DNA of 49,321 bases, taken from IMG/VR virus record IMGVR_UViG_3300049433_000029, positions 1 to 49,321 of that record; one strand, written 5' to 3'. The notes under the pieces were generated by a model. The model made no database searches. It was not told the origin of the DNA and worked only from the letters and a program-made list of their open reading frames with translations. The position numbers and the translations under genes are program-made. Positions 32,603-39,234 of this stretch are shown here, piece after piece (position 1 is the stretch's first letter; each line of letters begins with the position of its first letter). Origin of the DNA: a virus.

Positions 32603-33177
32603 CCCCTCCCCCGCTGCATTTCCTCAGCTACTGCGAGGGCTAGATCGGTAGCGTGGGGGGCGGATGGAAACGCTATGGTCCCTTGCCGTGTTTTCCACGC
32701 CGCAGTGACAGCGCCAGAACCGGGGAATAGATCGTCGATGGTGTCTCCCGGCAGCCACCCGAGAAGATCGAGAATCCAGTGAGCGAACGCTGCAGGCTTC
32801 CTGCCGACGAAAGTCTGACCGGATCGAAGTTCGCCCTTTTGCATGGCGTATCGCGGCTGGCCTGCCGGCAGCGGCTCTTGCTTCGTGACGATGAAATCTG
32901 CCGTTCGGTTGCCAGTGTCGGCATAATCGCGCCCGCCGCAAAATATCACCGGCTCGAAATGCTTGCGAACGGGTACGGCCTTGCACATAGGTAGAATTGT
33001 GCGCAGGCTGCGCTCGCTAAGGCTCAGCGCCCATCCGTCCGGGTATTCCGCCTGCAGGCGCCCGATCAGCGCTTGATGCGTGTCCGGCTTGTCCCAAATC
33101 ATGGCGTTGGGATGATGCGCGCGGTAGTATTCCGCCCGGCCGAGATACGGAGGATCAGCATAAGCGAAGCTCTTCAT
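32599..33177 (-). CDS. Orphan DNA methyltransferase (N6-adenine/N4-cytosine type)
   Basis: 192 residues. Catalytic motif IV DPPY at residues 8-11 (AYADPPYLG) and a C-terminal AdoMet-binding F-P-G-S-G (DLFPGSGAVTAAW, about 148). This order matches permuted (beta-class-like) amino-methyltransferases, although the protein is shorter than most. No restriction gene is near, so it should protect phage DNA or alter methylation in the lytic cycle. It is coupled by ATGA at both ends. Target sequence unknown. Confidence 0.8.
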   Translation of the reverse strand: MKSFAYADPPYLGRAEYYRAHHPNAMIWDKPDTHQALIGRLQAEYPDGWALSLSERSLRTILPMCKAVPVRKHFEPVIFCGGRDYADTGNRTADFIVTKQEPLPAGQPRYAMQKGELRSGQTFVGRKPAAFAHWILDLLGWLPGDTIDDLFPGSGAVTAAWKTRQGTIAFPSAPHATDLALAVAEEMQRGRG

Positions 33178-33347
33178 GCCCGCACCTCAACCGTATCCCG
33201 CCATTCATCCTTCGCCCGGTTGTCCTGCAGGAGTTGTGCGTTGTGCTGCTCAGCAACTATCCGTTCTGCGATATCCCAGCCGGGAAGGCTTGCGAGGGGT
33301 GAGCGCGTTACAGCGGATGGGCGGCATAGTGGACAGGTGCAGATCAT
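33174..33347 (-). CDS. Small CPLC-motif protein between methyltransferase and DUF5131 genes
   Basis: 57 residues, missed by a 60-residue cutoff. The ATG at 33347 and the stop at 33174 each overlap a neighbouring gene (ATGA on both sides), which makes it very likely real. It starts MICTCPLCRP, a C-x-C-x2-C knuckle that could bind zinc or hold a cluster, then a polar helix. Function unknown; it may serve one of its two neighbours. Confidence 0.7.
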   Translation of the reverse strand: MICTCPLCRPSAVTRSPLASLPGWDIAERIVAEQHNAQLLQDNRAKDEWRDTVEVRA

Positions 33348-34282
33348 GACGGAAACCCGTTATGTTCGACGCCATCGAGAAGCCGCCCGGCCTTTTTCTT
33401 TCCTAAGCGCGTGTAGAGCGTATGGTTTGTTTTGCCGTCGCCGAAGGCAACTGATTCATTTGGTGAGAGGTCACGCAGGTCTATATTCGTTCCGGGGCGC
33501 GTCTCGCTGGTATGCTCACCCCATTGCTTGAACAGGTACGGCACGCCAGCAGCGGCACATTGATCGCGTAGCGATTGATGCCACTCGTGATGGGATGGCC
33601 GCGCCCCGCCGCCGGATTCGCCGCCGCTGATTACCCAATGAATTTCTGGCGGCGGTTCCGTGAACTGCTTGCGCCAACCGTCATTGCCTTCAAGATCAGT
33701 TTTCCAGAGATGGAGCGGTCCCGAGCCGGTGTAGTGTTGGCCGCAGCGCGTGAGGTTGACGGGTCCAAGCAGCGGCTCGCATGATAAGAACCGAATGCGC
33801 GCCGGAATTTTGCAAAGAACCGGAATGCGGCGATTGGCGTTAGGTTGATCTTCGACCGTCGTTCCGAGCCACACATTTTGATAGCCATCCTTCCAGTCGG
33901 ATGGTAGCATAAGTCCAATGTTTTCGGGCCTTTTTGTCAACAGAAGCCAATCAAGTTCTGGTGTCTGGCGGATCAATGCAAACAAATCTTGCCGCGCTCC
34001 ATCGGGAGCTTGATTGTCGAAAACATCGGCGAGCGAAGCGCAGAACACGCGCGGACGTTTCCCGGTTTCGCGCGCAGCCTTCGCCCATGCCAGTGGATTT
34101 TTCCAATTCGCTGGTGACGTTCGCTTGCGCGGCGCGTGCGGACCCCACGTTCCGCCGTTCCATTTGCGATGGGCGTTCTGCGTTTCCGCATAGCAATGGT
34201 CGCAGCCGGGCGAGACCTTCTGACATCCGATCCACGGATTGAACGTGTGATCCGTCCATTCGATTTTTGAGTTTTCACCCAT
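33344..34282 (-). CDS. Phage Gp37/Gp68 family protein (DUF5131), three-cysteine motif
   Basis: 312 residues, ATG at 34282. N-terminal IEWTDHTFNPWIGCQKVSPGC with Cys20-x6-Cys27-x2-Cys30, then LLLTKRPENI, VWLGTTVED, RIRFLSCEPLLGPV and VISGGESGGGARP: all hallmark blocks of this family, which has a radical-SAM-like barrel and a three-cysteine site. It is often paired with a methyltransferase-like partner. Here the neighbours are a DPPY methyltransferase and a CPLC peptide. The reaction is unknown. Confidence 0.88.
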   Translation of the reverse strand: MGENSKIEWTDHTFNPWIGCQKVSPGCDHCYAETQNAHRKWNGGTWGPHAPRKRTSPANWKNPLAWAKAARETGKRPRVFCASLADVFDNQAPDGARQDLFALIRQTPELDWLLLTKRPENIGLMLPSDWKDGYQNVWLGTTVEDQPNANRRIPVLCKIPARIRFLSCEPLLGPVNLTRCGQHYTGSGPLHLWKTDLEGNDGWRKQFTEPPPEIHWVISGGESGGGARPSHHEWHQSLRDQCAAAGVPYLFKQWGEHTSETRPGTNIDLRDLSPNESVAFGDGKTNHTLYTRLGKKKAGRLLDGVEHNGFPS

Positions 34283-34688
34283 GCGTTTCTTCCCCCGCCT
34301 TGAATTCTTGGGCGCTGGGCAAAGGGCGAATTGTGACGCGGACGCCTTCGATGTCGGCCCAATCCATTGCGAACTTGCGGACGTATCGGTTGCTGTCGCC
34401 TTCGATGATCTTGTGCTTGACGAGAAGGTCGGTCGTCGCCTTCTCCCTGTTCATGAGGTCCATTTCCCGCAAGGTGTGCGGCTCGGCGACCTCGATCAGC
34501 AGCGATACCTTTCCTTTGACCTGGGGAGGCCGCTGAGAGGCTAGGCGCCAGCCCGCCTCCTTGATCCATGCGTTGTATTCGGACGAGCGGTAGCGGCGCG
34601 CGCCGGTCCCAGCGAACAGGTTGTTTGCGGTCGGAGGAAGCGGGAGGCAGATCACCACCTCGTCAGGAATATGGAACGGCGCGCCCAT
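34275..34688 (-). CDS. rusA: RusA-like Holliday junction resolvase
   Basis: 137 residues from the ATG at 34688; upstream in-frame sequence is Arg/Pro-rich and not part of the family. RusA blocks: LPLPPTANNLF at the start, then acidic catalytic positions around EMDLMNREKATTDLLVKHKIIEGDSNRYV and a closing strand IEGVRVTIRPL. It cuts four-way junctions made during phage recombination or packaging. Its stop overlaps the DUF5131 start by 8 bp. Confidence 0.85.
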   Translation of the reverse strand: MGAPFHIPDEVVICLPLPPTANNLFAGTGARRYRSSEYNAWIKEAGWRLASQRPPQVKGKVSLLIEVAEPHTLREMDLMNREKATTDLLVKHKIIEGDSNRYVRKFAMDWADIEGVRVTIRPLPSAQEFKAGEETHG

Positions 34689-34792
34689 CAGTGGGGACCG
34701 ACGAGGGCGCAGCGGCCGTATCCGTGGCGGGAGGATGCGACGCCGCGGATTCGTAAAACCTTTTTGGTATGCTGGTTCATTTGTCCCCGCGT

Positions 34793-34823
34793 AAAACAAA
34801 ATCCCGGCCCGGCTCTCCGGGTC
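34793..34823 (-). terminator. Probable intrinsic terminator before rusA
   Basis: Minus transcript: GACCCGG, AGAG loop, CCGGGCC (one A-C mismatch), then GGGATTTTGTTTT. It would stop leftward transcription coming from the cro operon before the replication genes, which implies read-through or antitermination. The gap 34689-34986 holds only this, a -10-like TGCTACACT and a long dyad. Confidence 0.5.
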
Positions 34824-34928
34824 GGCTGTACACTTTTACGCAACAATTTTACTGGTGAAGGGCTGACGCTCTCGCTATACTGCTACACTGCGAGAAATGC
34901 CCGTTAATCAACGCTTACTTACAAAGCT

Positions 34929-34956
34929 GAGGACGGCTGAACTTTCAGCTATCCTC
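34929..34956. repeat. 28-bp interrupted dyad in the non-coding gap
   Basis: GAGGA-cg-GCTGAA-ct-TTCAGC-ta-TCCTC. Eleven base pairs form with one internal 2x2 mismatch. It is either a long operator or the stem of a small RNA; the extended -10-like TGCTACACT at 34881-34889 (+ strand) lies 40 bp before it. Confidence 0.5.
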
Positions 34957-34978
34957 GCTTTACGCACTCACGCCTACG

Positions 34979-35290
34979 CTACAAAATCACTGCCACCCGA
35001 TGGTGACGTGCTGCGATAGCTTCCACAGGCCGAACACGATCCACGAACCGCCAAGCACAGCGATCAGCAGAAAGCCAATTGCGATCTCCGGCGGAATCCA
35101 TCCTCGAAAGTCCATTAGCGGTCACCCCGTTTGAAATGTTCCCGCAATCGCTTGGACTGCCGGCGAAGCTCTGCGATCTTGGGCATTCGCGTTCGATACG
35201 GACGATGGGTAAAATGATGATCACGCCCATCTCATCGCGAGGACTCGCGGGCCGGAAGAAGTTCGGGAATGGGAGGATGCGGGCGGTCAT
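34979..35290 (-). CDS. Doubtful hypothetical protein (start well supported, end doubtful)
   Basis: The ATG at 35290 overlaps the upstream stop (ATGA) and gives MTARILPFPN, a leader like that of other small proteins in this phage. The first 40 residues look natural. The rest overlaps two better small frames (35115-35186 and 34987-35115) and reads like their shadow. Either the gene is shorter through a frameshift, or the frame is real and overlaps. Listed with low confidence. Confidence 0.35.
   Translation of the reverse strand: MTARILPFPNFFRPASPRDEMGVIIILPIVRIERECPRSQSFAGSPSDCGNISNGVTANGLSRMDSAGDRNWLSADRCAWRFVDRVRPVEAIAARHHRVAVIL
34987..35115 (-). CDS. Small membrane protein
   Basis: 42 residues, ATG at 35115 overlapping the stop of the 23-residue frame before it (TAATG). 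One membrane helix (about residues 10-31, IAIGFLLIAVLGGSWIVFGLW) between short polar ends. Hydropathy this clean in a chance frame is unlikely. Function unknown; small membrane peptides of early operons often act in superinfection exclusion or host takeover. Confidence 0.65.
   Translation of the reverse strand: MDFRGWIPPEIAIGFLLIAVLGGSWIVFGLWKLSQHVTIGWQ
35115..35186 (-). CDS. Very small basic peptide (possible gene)
   Basis: 23 residues starting MPKIAELRRQSKRLREHF and ending KRGDR, a strongly basic amphipathic helix. Its stop overlaps the next start (TAATG). It lies inside the 34979-35290 frame. Support is only the coupling and the helical pattern. Confidence 0.35.
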   Translation of the reverse strand: MPKIAELRRQSKRLREHFKRGDR

Positions 35291-35685
35291 GCGGGGTTAC
35301 TCTTAAGGGTCGCGCGGGCGATTCCCTGAATCTCGACAACCCAAGCGTTATGTTCGGTTGGCGCTTCGTCGCACACCATCAGAATGTCGCGCAGCGCTTT
35401 CTCAGCGGTCAAATGCGCAGCAGCATCATCTTTCGCCCGCTCAATTACACAATCAACCCGCGAAACAGCTTCATCAAAGGTGAGCCCTTCCTTTGCAAGC
35501 TCCACCTCCAATTCAGGCCGGGACATGCGGAGGATGCGCTGATCTTCCGCGTCGAGCGGAGTGTCGTGGTAGGCGTGAAAGCGATCTTCGGTCACACCGC
35601 CGAACCCACCGCAATATCCGCAGAGTCCGCATCCGTTACAGGACGGGCAGCGCACCATGTCATCGGTCGGTTGCTTCGTGCTCAT
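35287..35685 (-). CDS. Small protein with DnaJ-like cysteine cluster
   Basis: 132 residues, ATG at 35685 after GGTGAG. N-terminal CPSCNGCGLCGYCGG is a dense C-x2-C zinc knuckle like those of DnaJ central domains. The rest is helical (LEVELAKEGLTFDEAVSRVDCVIERAKDDAAAHL). Early operon, coupled to the next gene. It may bind zinc and a partner protein or nucleic acid; exact role unknown. Confidence 0.65.
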   Translation of the reverse strand: MSTKQPTDDMVRCPSCNGCGLCGYCGGFGGVTEDRFHAYHDTPLDAEDQRILRMSRPELEVELAKEGLTFDEAVSRVDCVIERAKDDAAAHLTAEKALRDILMVCDEAPTEHNAWVVEIQGIARATLKSNPA

Positions 35686-35691
35686 CTCACC

Positions 35692-35958
35692 TCACTCTCG
35701 TGCGAGATGGCGCCTGAGGATTTCGGCGAAGATGACGGCGAGCGCATCGCCAGACCATTTTTGCGTACCGGACAGGTAAAGCTCGGCATTGCGAACGCTG
35801 CAGCCGACAAGTGCTGCGACCTCTGCCGCGGTACCCTTCGGCCAGAGCAGGCGAGCGACGGCGCCGATGACCGATGCGAAGGATTCTTCGGTAGGCCGAA
35901 GTTGCCTACGGTCGATTTCGATGGCCCCTGCCACCTCCGCGCGCAAAACTTCACGCAT
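35692..35958 (-). CDS. Small HTH DNA-binding protein after cro
   Basis: 88 residues from the ATG at 35958 (AGGAG site); longer starts overlap cro. Residues 35-75 contain ARLLWPKGTAAEVAALVGCSVRNAELYLSGTQKWSGDALAVIF, a helix-turn-helix pattern frequent in small rhizobial phage regulators. As the second gene of the leftward operon it may tune early transcription or replication. No closer assignment. Confidence 0.7.
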   Translation of the reverse strand: MREVLRAEVAGAIEIDRRQLRPTEESFASVIGAVARLLWPKGTAAEVAALVGCSVRNAELYLSGTQKWSGDALAVIFAEILRRHLARE

Positions 35959-36001
35959 ACACCGCTCCTGATACGCAAAACGGAACTGGAAACTGAAATG
36001 C

Positions 36002-36259
36002 TCATGATTCCACGCGCTCCGGCTGGGCGGGCTCGGATTGCGGGGCGGTGGGGGGGGATGGCCACGGCAGATCGGGGCGGATTTCAGCCGGCGGAATGCC
36101 GGTCGCATCGGCGATCAGCAGCGCATATTCGGCGGAAACGGGGATTTCGAGGTTGAGCATCTTGCTCACCGTCTGCTGGCGACAGCGCAGCTTCTCGGCG
36201 AGCGCAGGCTGGGAACCGCAGATTTCGATGGCTCTGGCCACTTGGGGATGCTGATCCAT
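36002..36259 (-). CDS. Cro-like repressor (YdaS/Xre-type HTH)
   Basis: 85 residues, ATG at 36259. HTH at about residues 8-45 (ARAIEICGSQPALAEKLRCRQQTVSKML), the layout of YdaS/Cro proteins, with a Pro-rich tail. It diverges from the CI gene across 88 bp with three operators. The -10 lies only 7 bp from the ATG, so its mRNA is probably leaderless. It should bind the same operators and shut off cI during lytic growth. Confidence 0.85.
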   Translation of the reverse strand: MDQHPQVARAIEICGSQPALAEKLRCRQQTVSKMLNLEIPVSAEYALLIADATGIPPAEIRPDLPWPSPPTAPQSEPAQPERVES

Positions 36260-36266
36260 GAATTCC

Positions 36267-36295
36267 CTCTTAAACCCGCTAGAGGGTTACGTCAA
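36267..36295 (-). promoter_or_regulatory. Leftward early promoter (cro promoter)
   Basis: On the minus strand TTGACG (36290-36295), 17-bp spacer, TAAGAG (36267-36272). Operator 1 fills the spacer exactly, so repressor binding blocks the polymerase. The predicted start falls on the cro ATG. Confidence 0.7.
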
Positions 36296-36335
36296 CACCC
36301 TTGAAAGGGTCGTGCAACACTACCCGCACACGGGT
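36274..36335. promoter_or_regulatory. Operator cluster between cro and cI (three ACCC-N6-GGGT sites)
   Basis: Sites at 36274-36287, 36297-36310 and 36322-36335, each ACCC-N6-GGGT, spaced 23 and 25 bp apart. Site 1 lies in the cro promoter spacer. Site 3 touches the cI -10. Site 2 is centred about 44 bp before the predicted cI start, the position from which lambda CI activates its own gene. Confidence 0.85.
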
Positions 36336-36340
36336 AGAAT
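36335..36340 (+). promoter_or_regulatory. -10 element of the cI maintenance promoter
   Basis: TAGAAT, 7 bp before the ATG at 36348, with no good -35 at 16-18 bp. A weak -35 plus an operator just upstream fits a promoter that needs the repressor as activator. The transcript would be leaderless. Confidence 0.55.
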
Positions 36341-36347
36341 GCCGGGC

Positions 36348-36989
36348 ATGGGAACCATTGGCGAAAATGTCAGGCGATTGCGGGAAGCGGCCGGAATGTC
36401 GCAGGACGATCTCGCTGCAGCCGCAAAGACGACGCAATCCACCATCGACCGGATCGAGCGCGAGGAAGTGGCAAATTCCCGCTTCCTGCCGCGCATAGCG
36501 GGCGTCCTGCGCGTTCCCATCTCCGATCTAGACGAAACCTACGCCACCGGCGCCGAGCCGCCACGGCCTTCCCTGCCGCCAGTAGCGCAGATCGGCGCGG
36601 ACCGGGATTTCCCGGTCTATACCGCTGCGGAAGGCGGTCCGGGCGAAATCATCCGGTCCGTCGATCCGGTAGACTGGTGGCCCCGCCCGATCGAGGTGCT
36701 GCGGGTCAAGGGCGCCTACGGCATGTATGTCGTGGGCGAATCCATGGTTCCCGAATTCGAGCCGGGGCAGGTTGCGGTTATCAACCCGAATCTGCCGTTC
36801 GTGGCTGGTAAGCCCTACATCTTCTATGCCGAGAAGGCTGGCGAGCCGCGCGCCACTGTAAAGCGGCTGCGGCGCGCTACCGGCGATACCTGGCACGTCA
36901 CCCAGCACAACCCGAAGCACGATTTCACGCTGTCGCGCGGGCTGTGGACCATCGCGCACCGGGTTGTCGGCCGGCAGGACCCATCATGA
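36348..36989 (+). CDS. CI-like prophage repressor (Xre HTH plus S24/LexA peptidase domain)
   Basis: 213 residues. Start 36348 chosen because it lies 7 bp after the -10, like the mirror-image cro start; 36339 is possible. HTH at residues 4-53 (GMSQDDLAAAAKTTQSTIDRIE); S24 domain from about 85 with Ser132 (GESM) and Lys172 (ATVKRL), the catalytic pair. The hinge region has AAEGGPGE rather than a clear Ala-Gly cleavage pair, so RecA-driven self-cleavage is plausible but not certain. It maintains lysogeny through the ACCC-N6-GGGT sites. Confidence 0.92.
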   Translation: MGTIGENVRRLREAAGMSQDDLAAAAKTTQSTIDRIEREEVANSRFLPRIAGVLRVPISDLDETYATGAEPPRPSLPPVAQIGADRDFPVYTAAEGGPGEIIRSVDPVDWWPRPIEVLRVKGAYGMYVVGESMVPEFEPGQVAVINPNLPFVAGKPYIFYAEKAGEPRATVKRLRRATGDTWHVTQHNPKHDFTLSRGLWTIAHRVVGRQDPS

Positions 36990-37354
36990 TTGCGCCGGTA
37001 GCAACCATCGCGCTCGGCCTGCTTACCTTGGCAGCAGCAATCGATGCGCCGAGCGATTCTGAATACACAGTCGATAAGCCGGTCCGGGATATTGCCGCTC
37101 TTCACCGCCTCGATAGGCAGGAGACGATCTTGGCTCGGCGAGCGGCCGCAGGATTCGTTTTTGTTGGCATGTGTCACGGCGTCGGATTTCCCGACAGTAT
37201 GGGCGCGATCCAGCTTATCATGGGCGCTGATCCCAAAGTTCCCTATCAGGCCGCCGCTTTGGCGATGGTCGGGGTATACGCCCGGGCCGGGTTCGTGCGA
37301 CAAGAAAAGCACGCCTGCGCAAAGGCGTTCGAGGACGCAACCCGGCCCGATTGA
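36986..37354 (+). CDS. Exported small protein co-expressed with the repressor
   Basis: 122 residues; ATG at 36986 overlaps the cI stop (ATGA), so it is made in the lysogen. The N-terminus (MIAPVATIALGLLTLAAAID) is a signal peptide or anchor cut near AAA-ID. The mature domain has two cysteines (MCHGVGF and HACAKAF), probably a disulfide, and no known motif. A periplasmic protein made with the repressor suggests a role in the lysogen such as superinfection exclusion. That is inference from position. Confidence 0.7.
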   Translation: MIAPVATIALGLLTLAAAIDAPSDSEYTVDKPVRDIAALHRLDRQETILARRAAAGFVFVGMCHGVGFPDSMGAIQLIMGADPKVPYQAAALAMVGVYARAGFVRQEKHACAKAFEDATRPD

Positions 37355-37361
37355 ATATTTA

Positions 37362-37399
37362 ACCCGCTAGAGGGTTGACAGCTTAACCCGCAAGAGTGT
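37362..37399. promoter_or_regulatory. Second operator pair (ACCC-N6-GGGT and a variant)
   Basis: Sites at 37362-37375 (identical in 16 bp to operator 1) and 37386-37399 (ACCC-N6-GTGT), 24 bp apart. The second lies inside the rightward promoter. The pair is about 1.1 kb from the cro/cI cluster, so looping between the two is possible. Confidence 0.8.
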
Positions 37400-37404
37400 A
37401 GAAC
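37375..37404 (+). promoter_or_regulatory. Rightward early promoter
   Basis: Perfect -35 TTGACA (37375-37380), 18-bp spacer, TAGAAC (37399-37404), about 25 bp before the 37430 gene. It overlaps both operators and so should be silent in the lysogen. Confidence 0.75.
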
Positions 37405-37429
37405 GGTTTCCAGCACTTGGAAACCGCCC

Positions 37430-37690
37430 ATGTCCCTATCCTCCGATTTCGCCATCCGCCTTGACGCCCATCTGGCGACGTTCACGTCCGATGCGGCGCG
37501 GCGCGTGTTCCTGCAATCGCAGGCCCGGACGTGGCGCACCCGGTACCTGAATTTCTGCCAGAGGCCGCGGCCTTCCAGTCCCGGCGACGTGCAGCCCACA
37601 GCAACTGACTTCCTTCTCACACTCGGCGAAATCGACACGCGGCTCGGCAGGCTTGCCGACGTCGCCGTTGAAACTCGCGCACAAGCCTAA
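37430..37690 (+). CDS. Hypothetical protein, first gene of the rightward early operon
   Basis: 86 residues, short leader, weak TTGGAAA site. Soluble helical protein (DAHLATFTSDAARRVFLQSQARTWRTRYLNF) with no known family. As the first gene under direct CI control it will be among the first made on induction, a place often used for antirepressors, host-takeover factors or antiterminators. No evidence favours one of these. Confidence 0.65.
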   Translation: MSLSSDFAIRLDAHLATFTSDAARRVFLQSQARTWRTRYLNFCQRPRPSSPGDVQPTATDFLLTLGEIDTRLGRLADVAVETRAQA

Positions 37691-37713
37691 CCCGAACCAC
37701 ACCGGAGAGCGAT

Positions 37714-37917
37714 ATGGCCAATTCCCCGAAAACCTACGGCAGCCTGAAAGTCACTGAGGCTGAACTTCAAGCCGCGCGGAACGTGTCGTGCGGTGACGAT
37801 GCGACCGCCGATGCTGCGTATCAGGTGGTTCGCTACTGCAGCGGTCAGGTGTTCAATCGATCGACCGTCGAAGAGTACCTGAGCATGGCCCGCACGTCGG
37901 CAGAGCGGGTGGCTTGA
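37714..37917 (+). CDS. Small hypothetical protein
   Basis: 67 residues, ATG after GGAGAG. Helical with two cysteines (VSCGDDA, RYCSGQ). No motif or membrane segment. Ends one base before the next ATG. Confidence 0.6.
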   Translation: MANSPKTYGSLKVTEAELQAARNVSCGDDATADAAYQVVRYCSGQVFNRSTVEEYLSMARTSAERVA

Positions 37918-37918
37918 G

Positions 37919-38242
37919 ATGGCGCAGATTGGCGGAAAGACACGGAAGCCCAAGGCGCCGGCCAAACCTCAGGTCGTCATCCAGCGCGGCTTCGGCCTCA
38001 ACGAATATGCGCTGATCGGGATGGATGAAAAATCCAATGCCACCCTGAATTGGGTCGGCGATCCGAACGCTGCCACGAAATACGACAGCAAATACGACGC
38101 CAAGTTTCGGACCCGTCATATCGAAGATATCCCGGGAACCCGCGTGTTCCGCGTTTTGGACGGCAAGGCGACGTGGGCTGCGAATGGCGAAGCGACCGCC
38201 TCGTTCGCCGGAGCCTCCGCTGCGAAAGCGAGCGCCGCATGA
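37919..38242 (+). CDS. Small hypothetical protein with basic start
   Basis: 107 residues. The Lys/Pro-rich N-terminus (KTRKPKAPAKPQ) is followed by a compact beta-rich part and an Ala/Ser tail. No family recognised. Its stop overlaps the next start (ATGA). Confidence 0.6.
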   Translation: MAQIGGKTRKPKAPAKPQVVIQRGFGLNEYALIGMDEKSNATLNWVGDPNAATKYDSKYDAKFRTRHIEDIPGTRVFRVLDGKATWAANGEATASFAGASAAKASAA

Positions 38243-38538
38243 CCCCCCACGCACCACAGCGAAGCACGCATGGCGCCGCCCTCTATAATTGCTGCACTGG
38301 CAACGCTGCGCCCGACTGGACGCAGTTCAAATCACTTTATGTCGGCGGCTGCATTACCGAAACCAGCGGCGATGATTCTTGGACCTCCCCCGAGCCGTTC
38401 GAGACCGCGGATTTTTTCACGGTCTACGCGCGGCACCACAGCGGGGAAGCCGAAGCGATAACCGACATCGGCGACCGTGCCAATGTGAGCGCCATCGTAT
38501 CACAGCTTTCTGAAATATCGGGGCTGCCAGTGTTGTGA
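38239..38538 (+). CDS. Small hypothetical protein
   Basis: 99 residues from the ATGA-coupled ATG at 38239. The phrase PEPFETADFFTVYARHHSGEAEAITDIGD resembles small uncharacterised phage proteins that follow replication genes. Three cysteines near the start. Function unknown. Confidence 0.6.
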   Translation: MTPHAPQRSTHGAALYNCCTGNAAPDWTQFKSLYVGGCITETSGDDSWTSPEPFETADFFTVYARHHSGEAEAITDIGDRANVSAIVSQLSEISGLPVL

Positions 38539-38882
38539 GCAACGCCATGACGGTCATCCCACTCGCCGCCCGCACACATCCCGCAATCCTACGCGCGCAG
38601 GAAGTCTACAACTCCCGCGATGACGGCAACCGCCTGCGCGACCTGACCGATGCGGAAGCCACGTTCCTCGCATCGGTTCATCTGATCACAACGCAGCGCG
38701 CGAAGTCTGTGGGCATCGCAGTCAGGCAATTCGGCGATCTGACGGAAGCCTATTGGTGCGTGGTCCGGCTCGCCGATGCGCAGGAACGTGACGACCTCAC
38801 CCATGCGCTGGAAGTATTCGAGGCCGGCGTAGATGCGGACGACGAGGTTGAGGAAGTCGAACTGGCGATGGCGGCAGAATAG
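38535..38882 (+). CDS. Small hypothetical acidic protein
   Basis: 115 residues, GTG at 38535 coupled (GTGA). Helical with a very acidic end (VDADDEVEEVELAMAAE). Acidic early proteins can mimic DNA or bind host nucleic-acid enzymes, but nothing specific supports that here. Confidence 0.6.
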   Translation: MSNAMTVIPLAARTHPAILRAQEVYNSRDDGNRLRDLTDAEATFLASVHLITTQRAKSVGIAVRQFGDLTEAYWCVVRLADAQERDDLTHALEVFEAGVDADDEVEEVELAMAAE

Positions 38883-38893
38883 GAACGGATGCG

Positions 38894-39106
38894 ATGGCGA
38901 AGAAACAGAAAGAGATCGTACCATTTTTCAAGTTGCGTTTCCAGATCAATGACACGCTTGAAGCGCTGAGCCATCAGATCCTCATGAGCCTGCAGGCGAT
39001 GGAAACCGCAATCCAGCTTGGCGGCATGAACGAGGCCGGCAAGAAAATCCTGCAAGAGCGCATCGATGGCTTGAAGCAAGTCTGCCTGTCGGATGACGGA
39101 GAATAG
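38894..39106 (+). CDS. Small hypothetical helical protein
   Basis: 70 residues. Lys-rich start (MAKKQKEIVPFFKLRF) and one long amphipathic helix; likely a small dimer. No family recognised. Confidence 0.6.
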   Translation: MAKKQKEIVPFFKLRFQINDTLEALSHQILMSLQAMETAIQLGGMNEAGKKILQERIDGLKQVCLSDDGE

Positions 39107-39108
39107 CC

Positions 39109-39234
39109 ATGATGACCACCCCCGAAACCACCTTGCAAGCCACCTATGACGCAATGCTTACGGAAGGGGTGGCGGTTGGTCTTGGACTGGCGATGTTGGT
39201 GATGTGGATTGCGATGCGAGGGCTGGTGATATGA
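39109..39234 (+). CDS. Small membrane protein
   Basis: 41 residues, below common length cutoffs. One membrane helix (residues about 19-38, GVAVGLGLAMLVMWIAMRGL). Its stop overlaps the next start (ATGA), which supports it. Function unknown. Confidence 0.6.
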   Translation: MMTTPETTLQATYDAMLTEGVAVGLGLAMLVMWIAMRGLVI

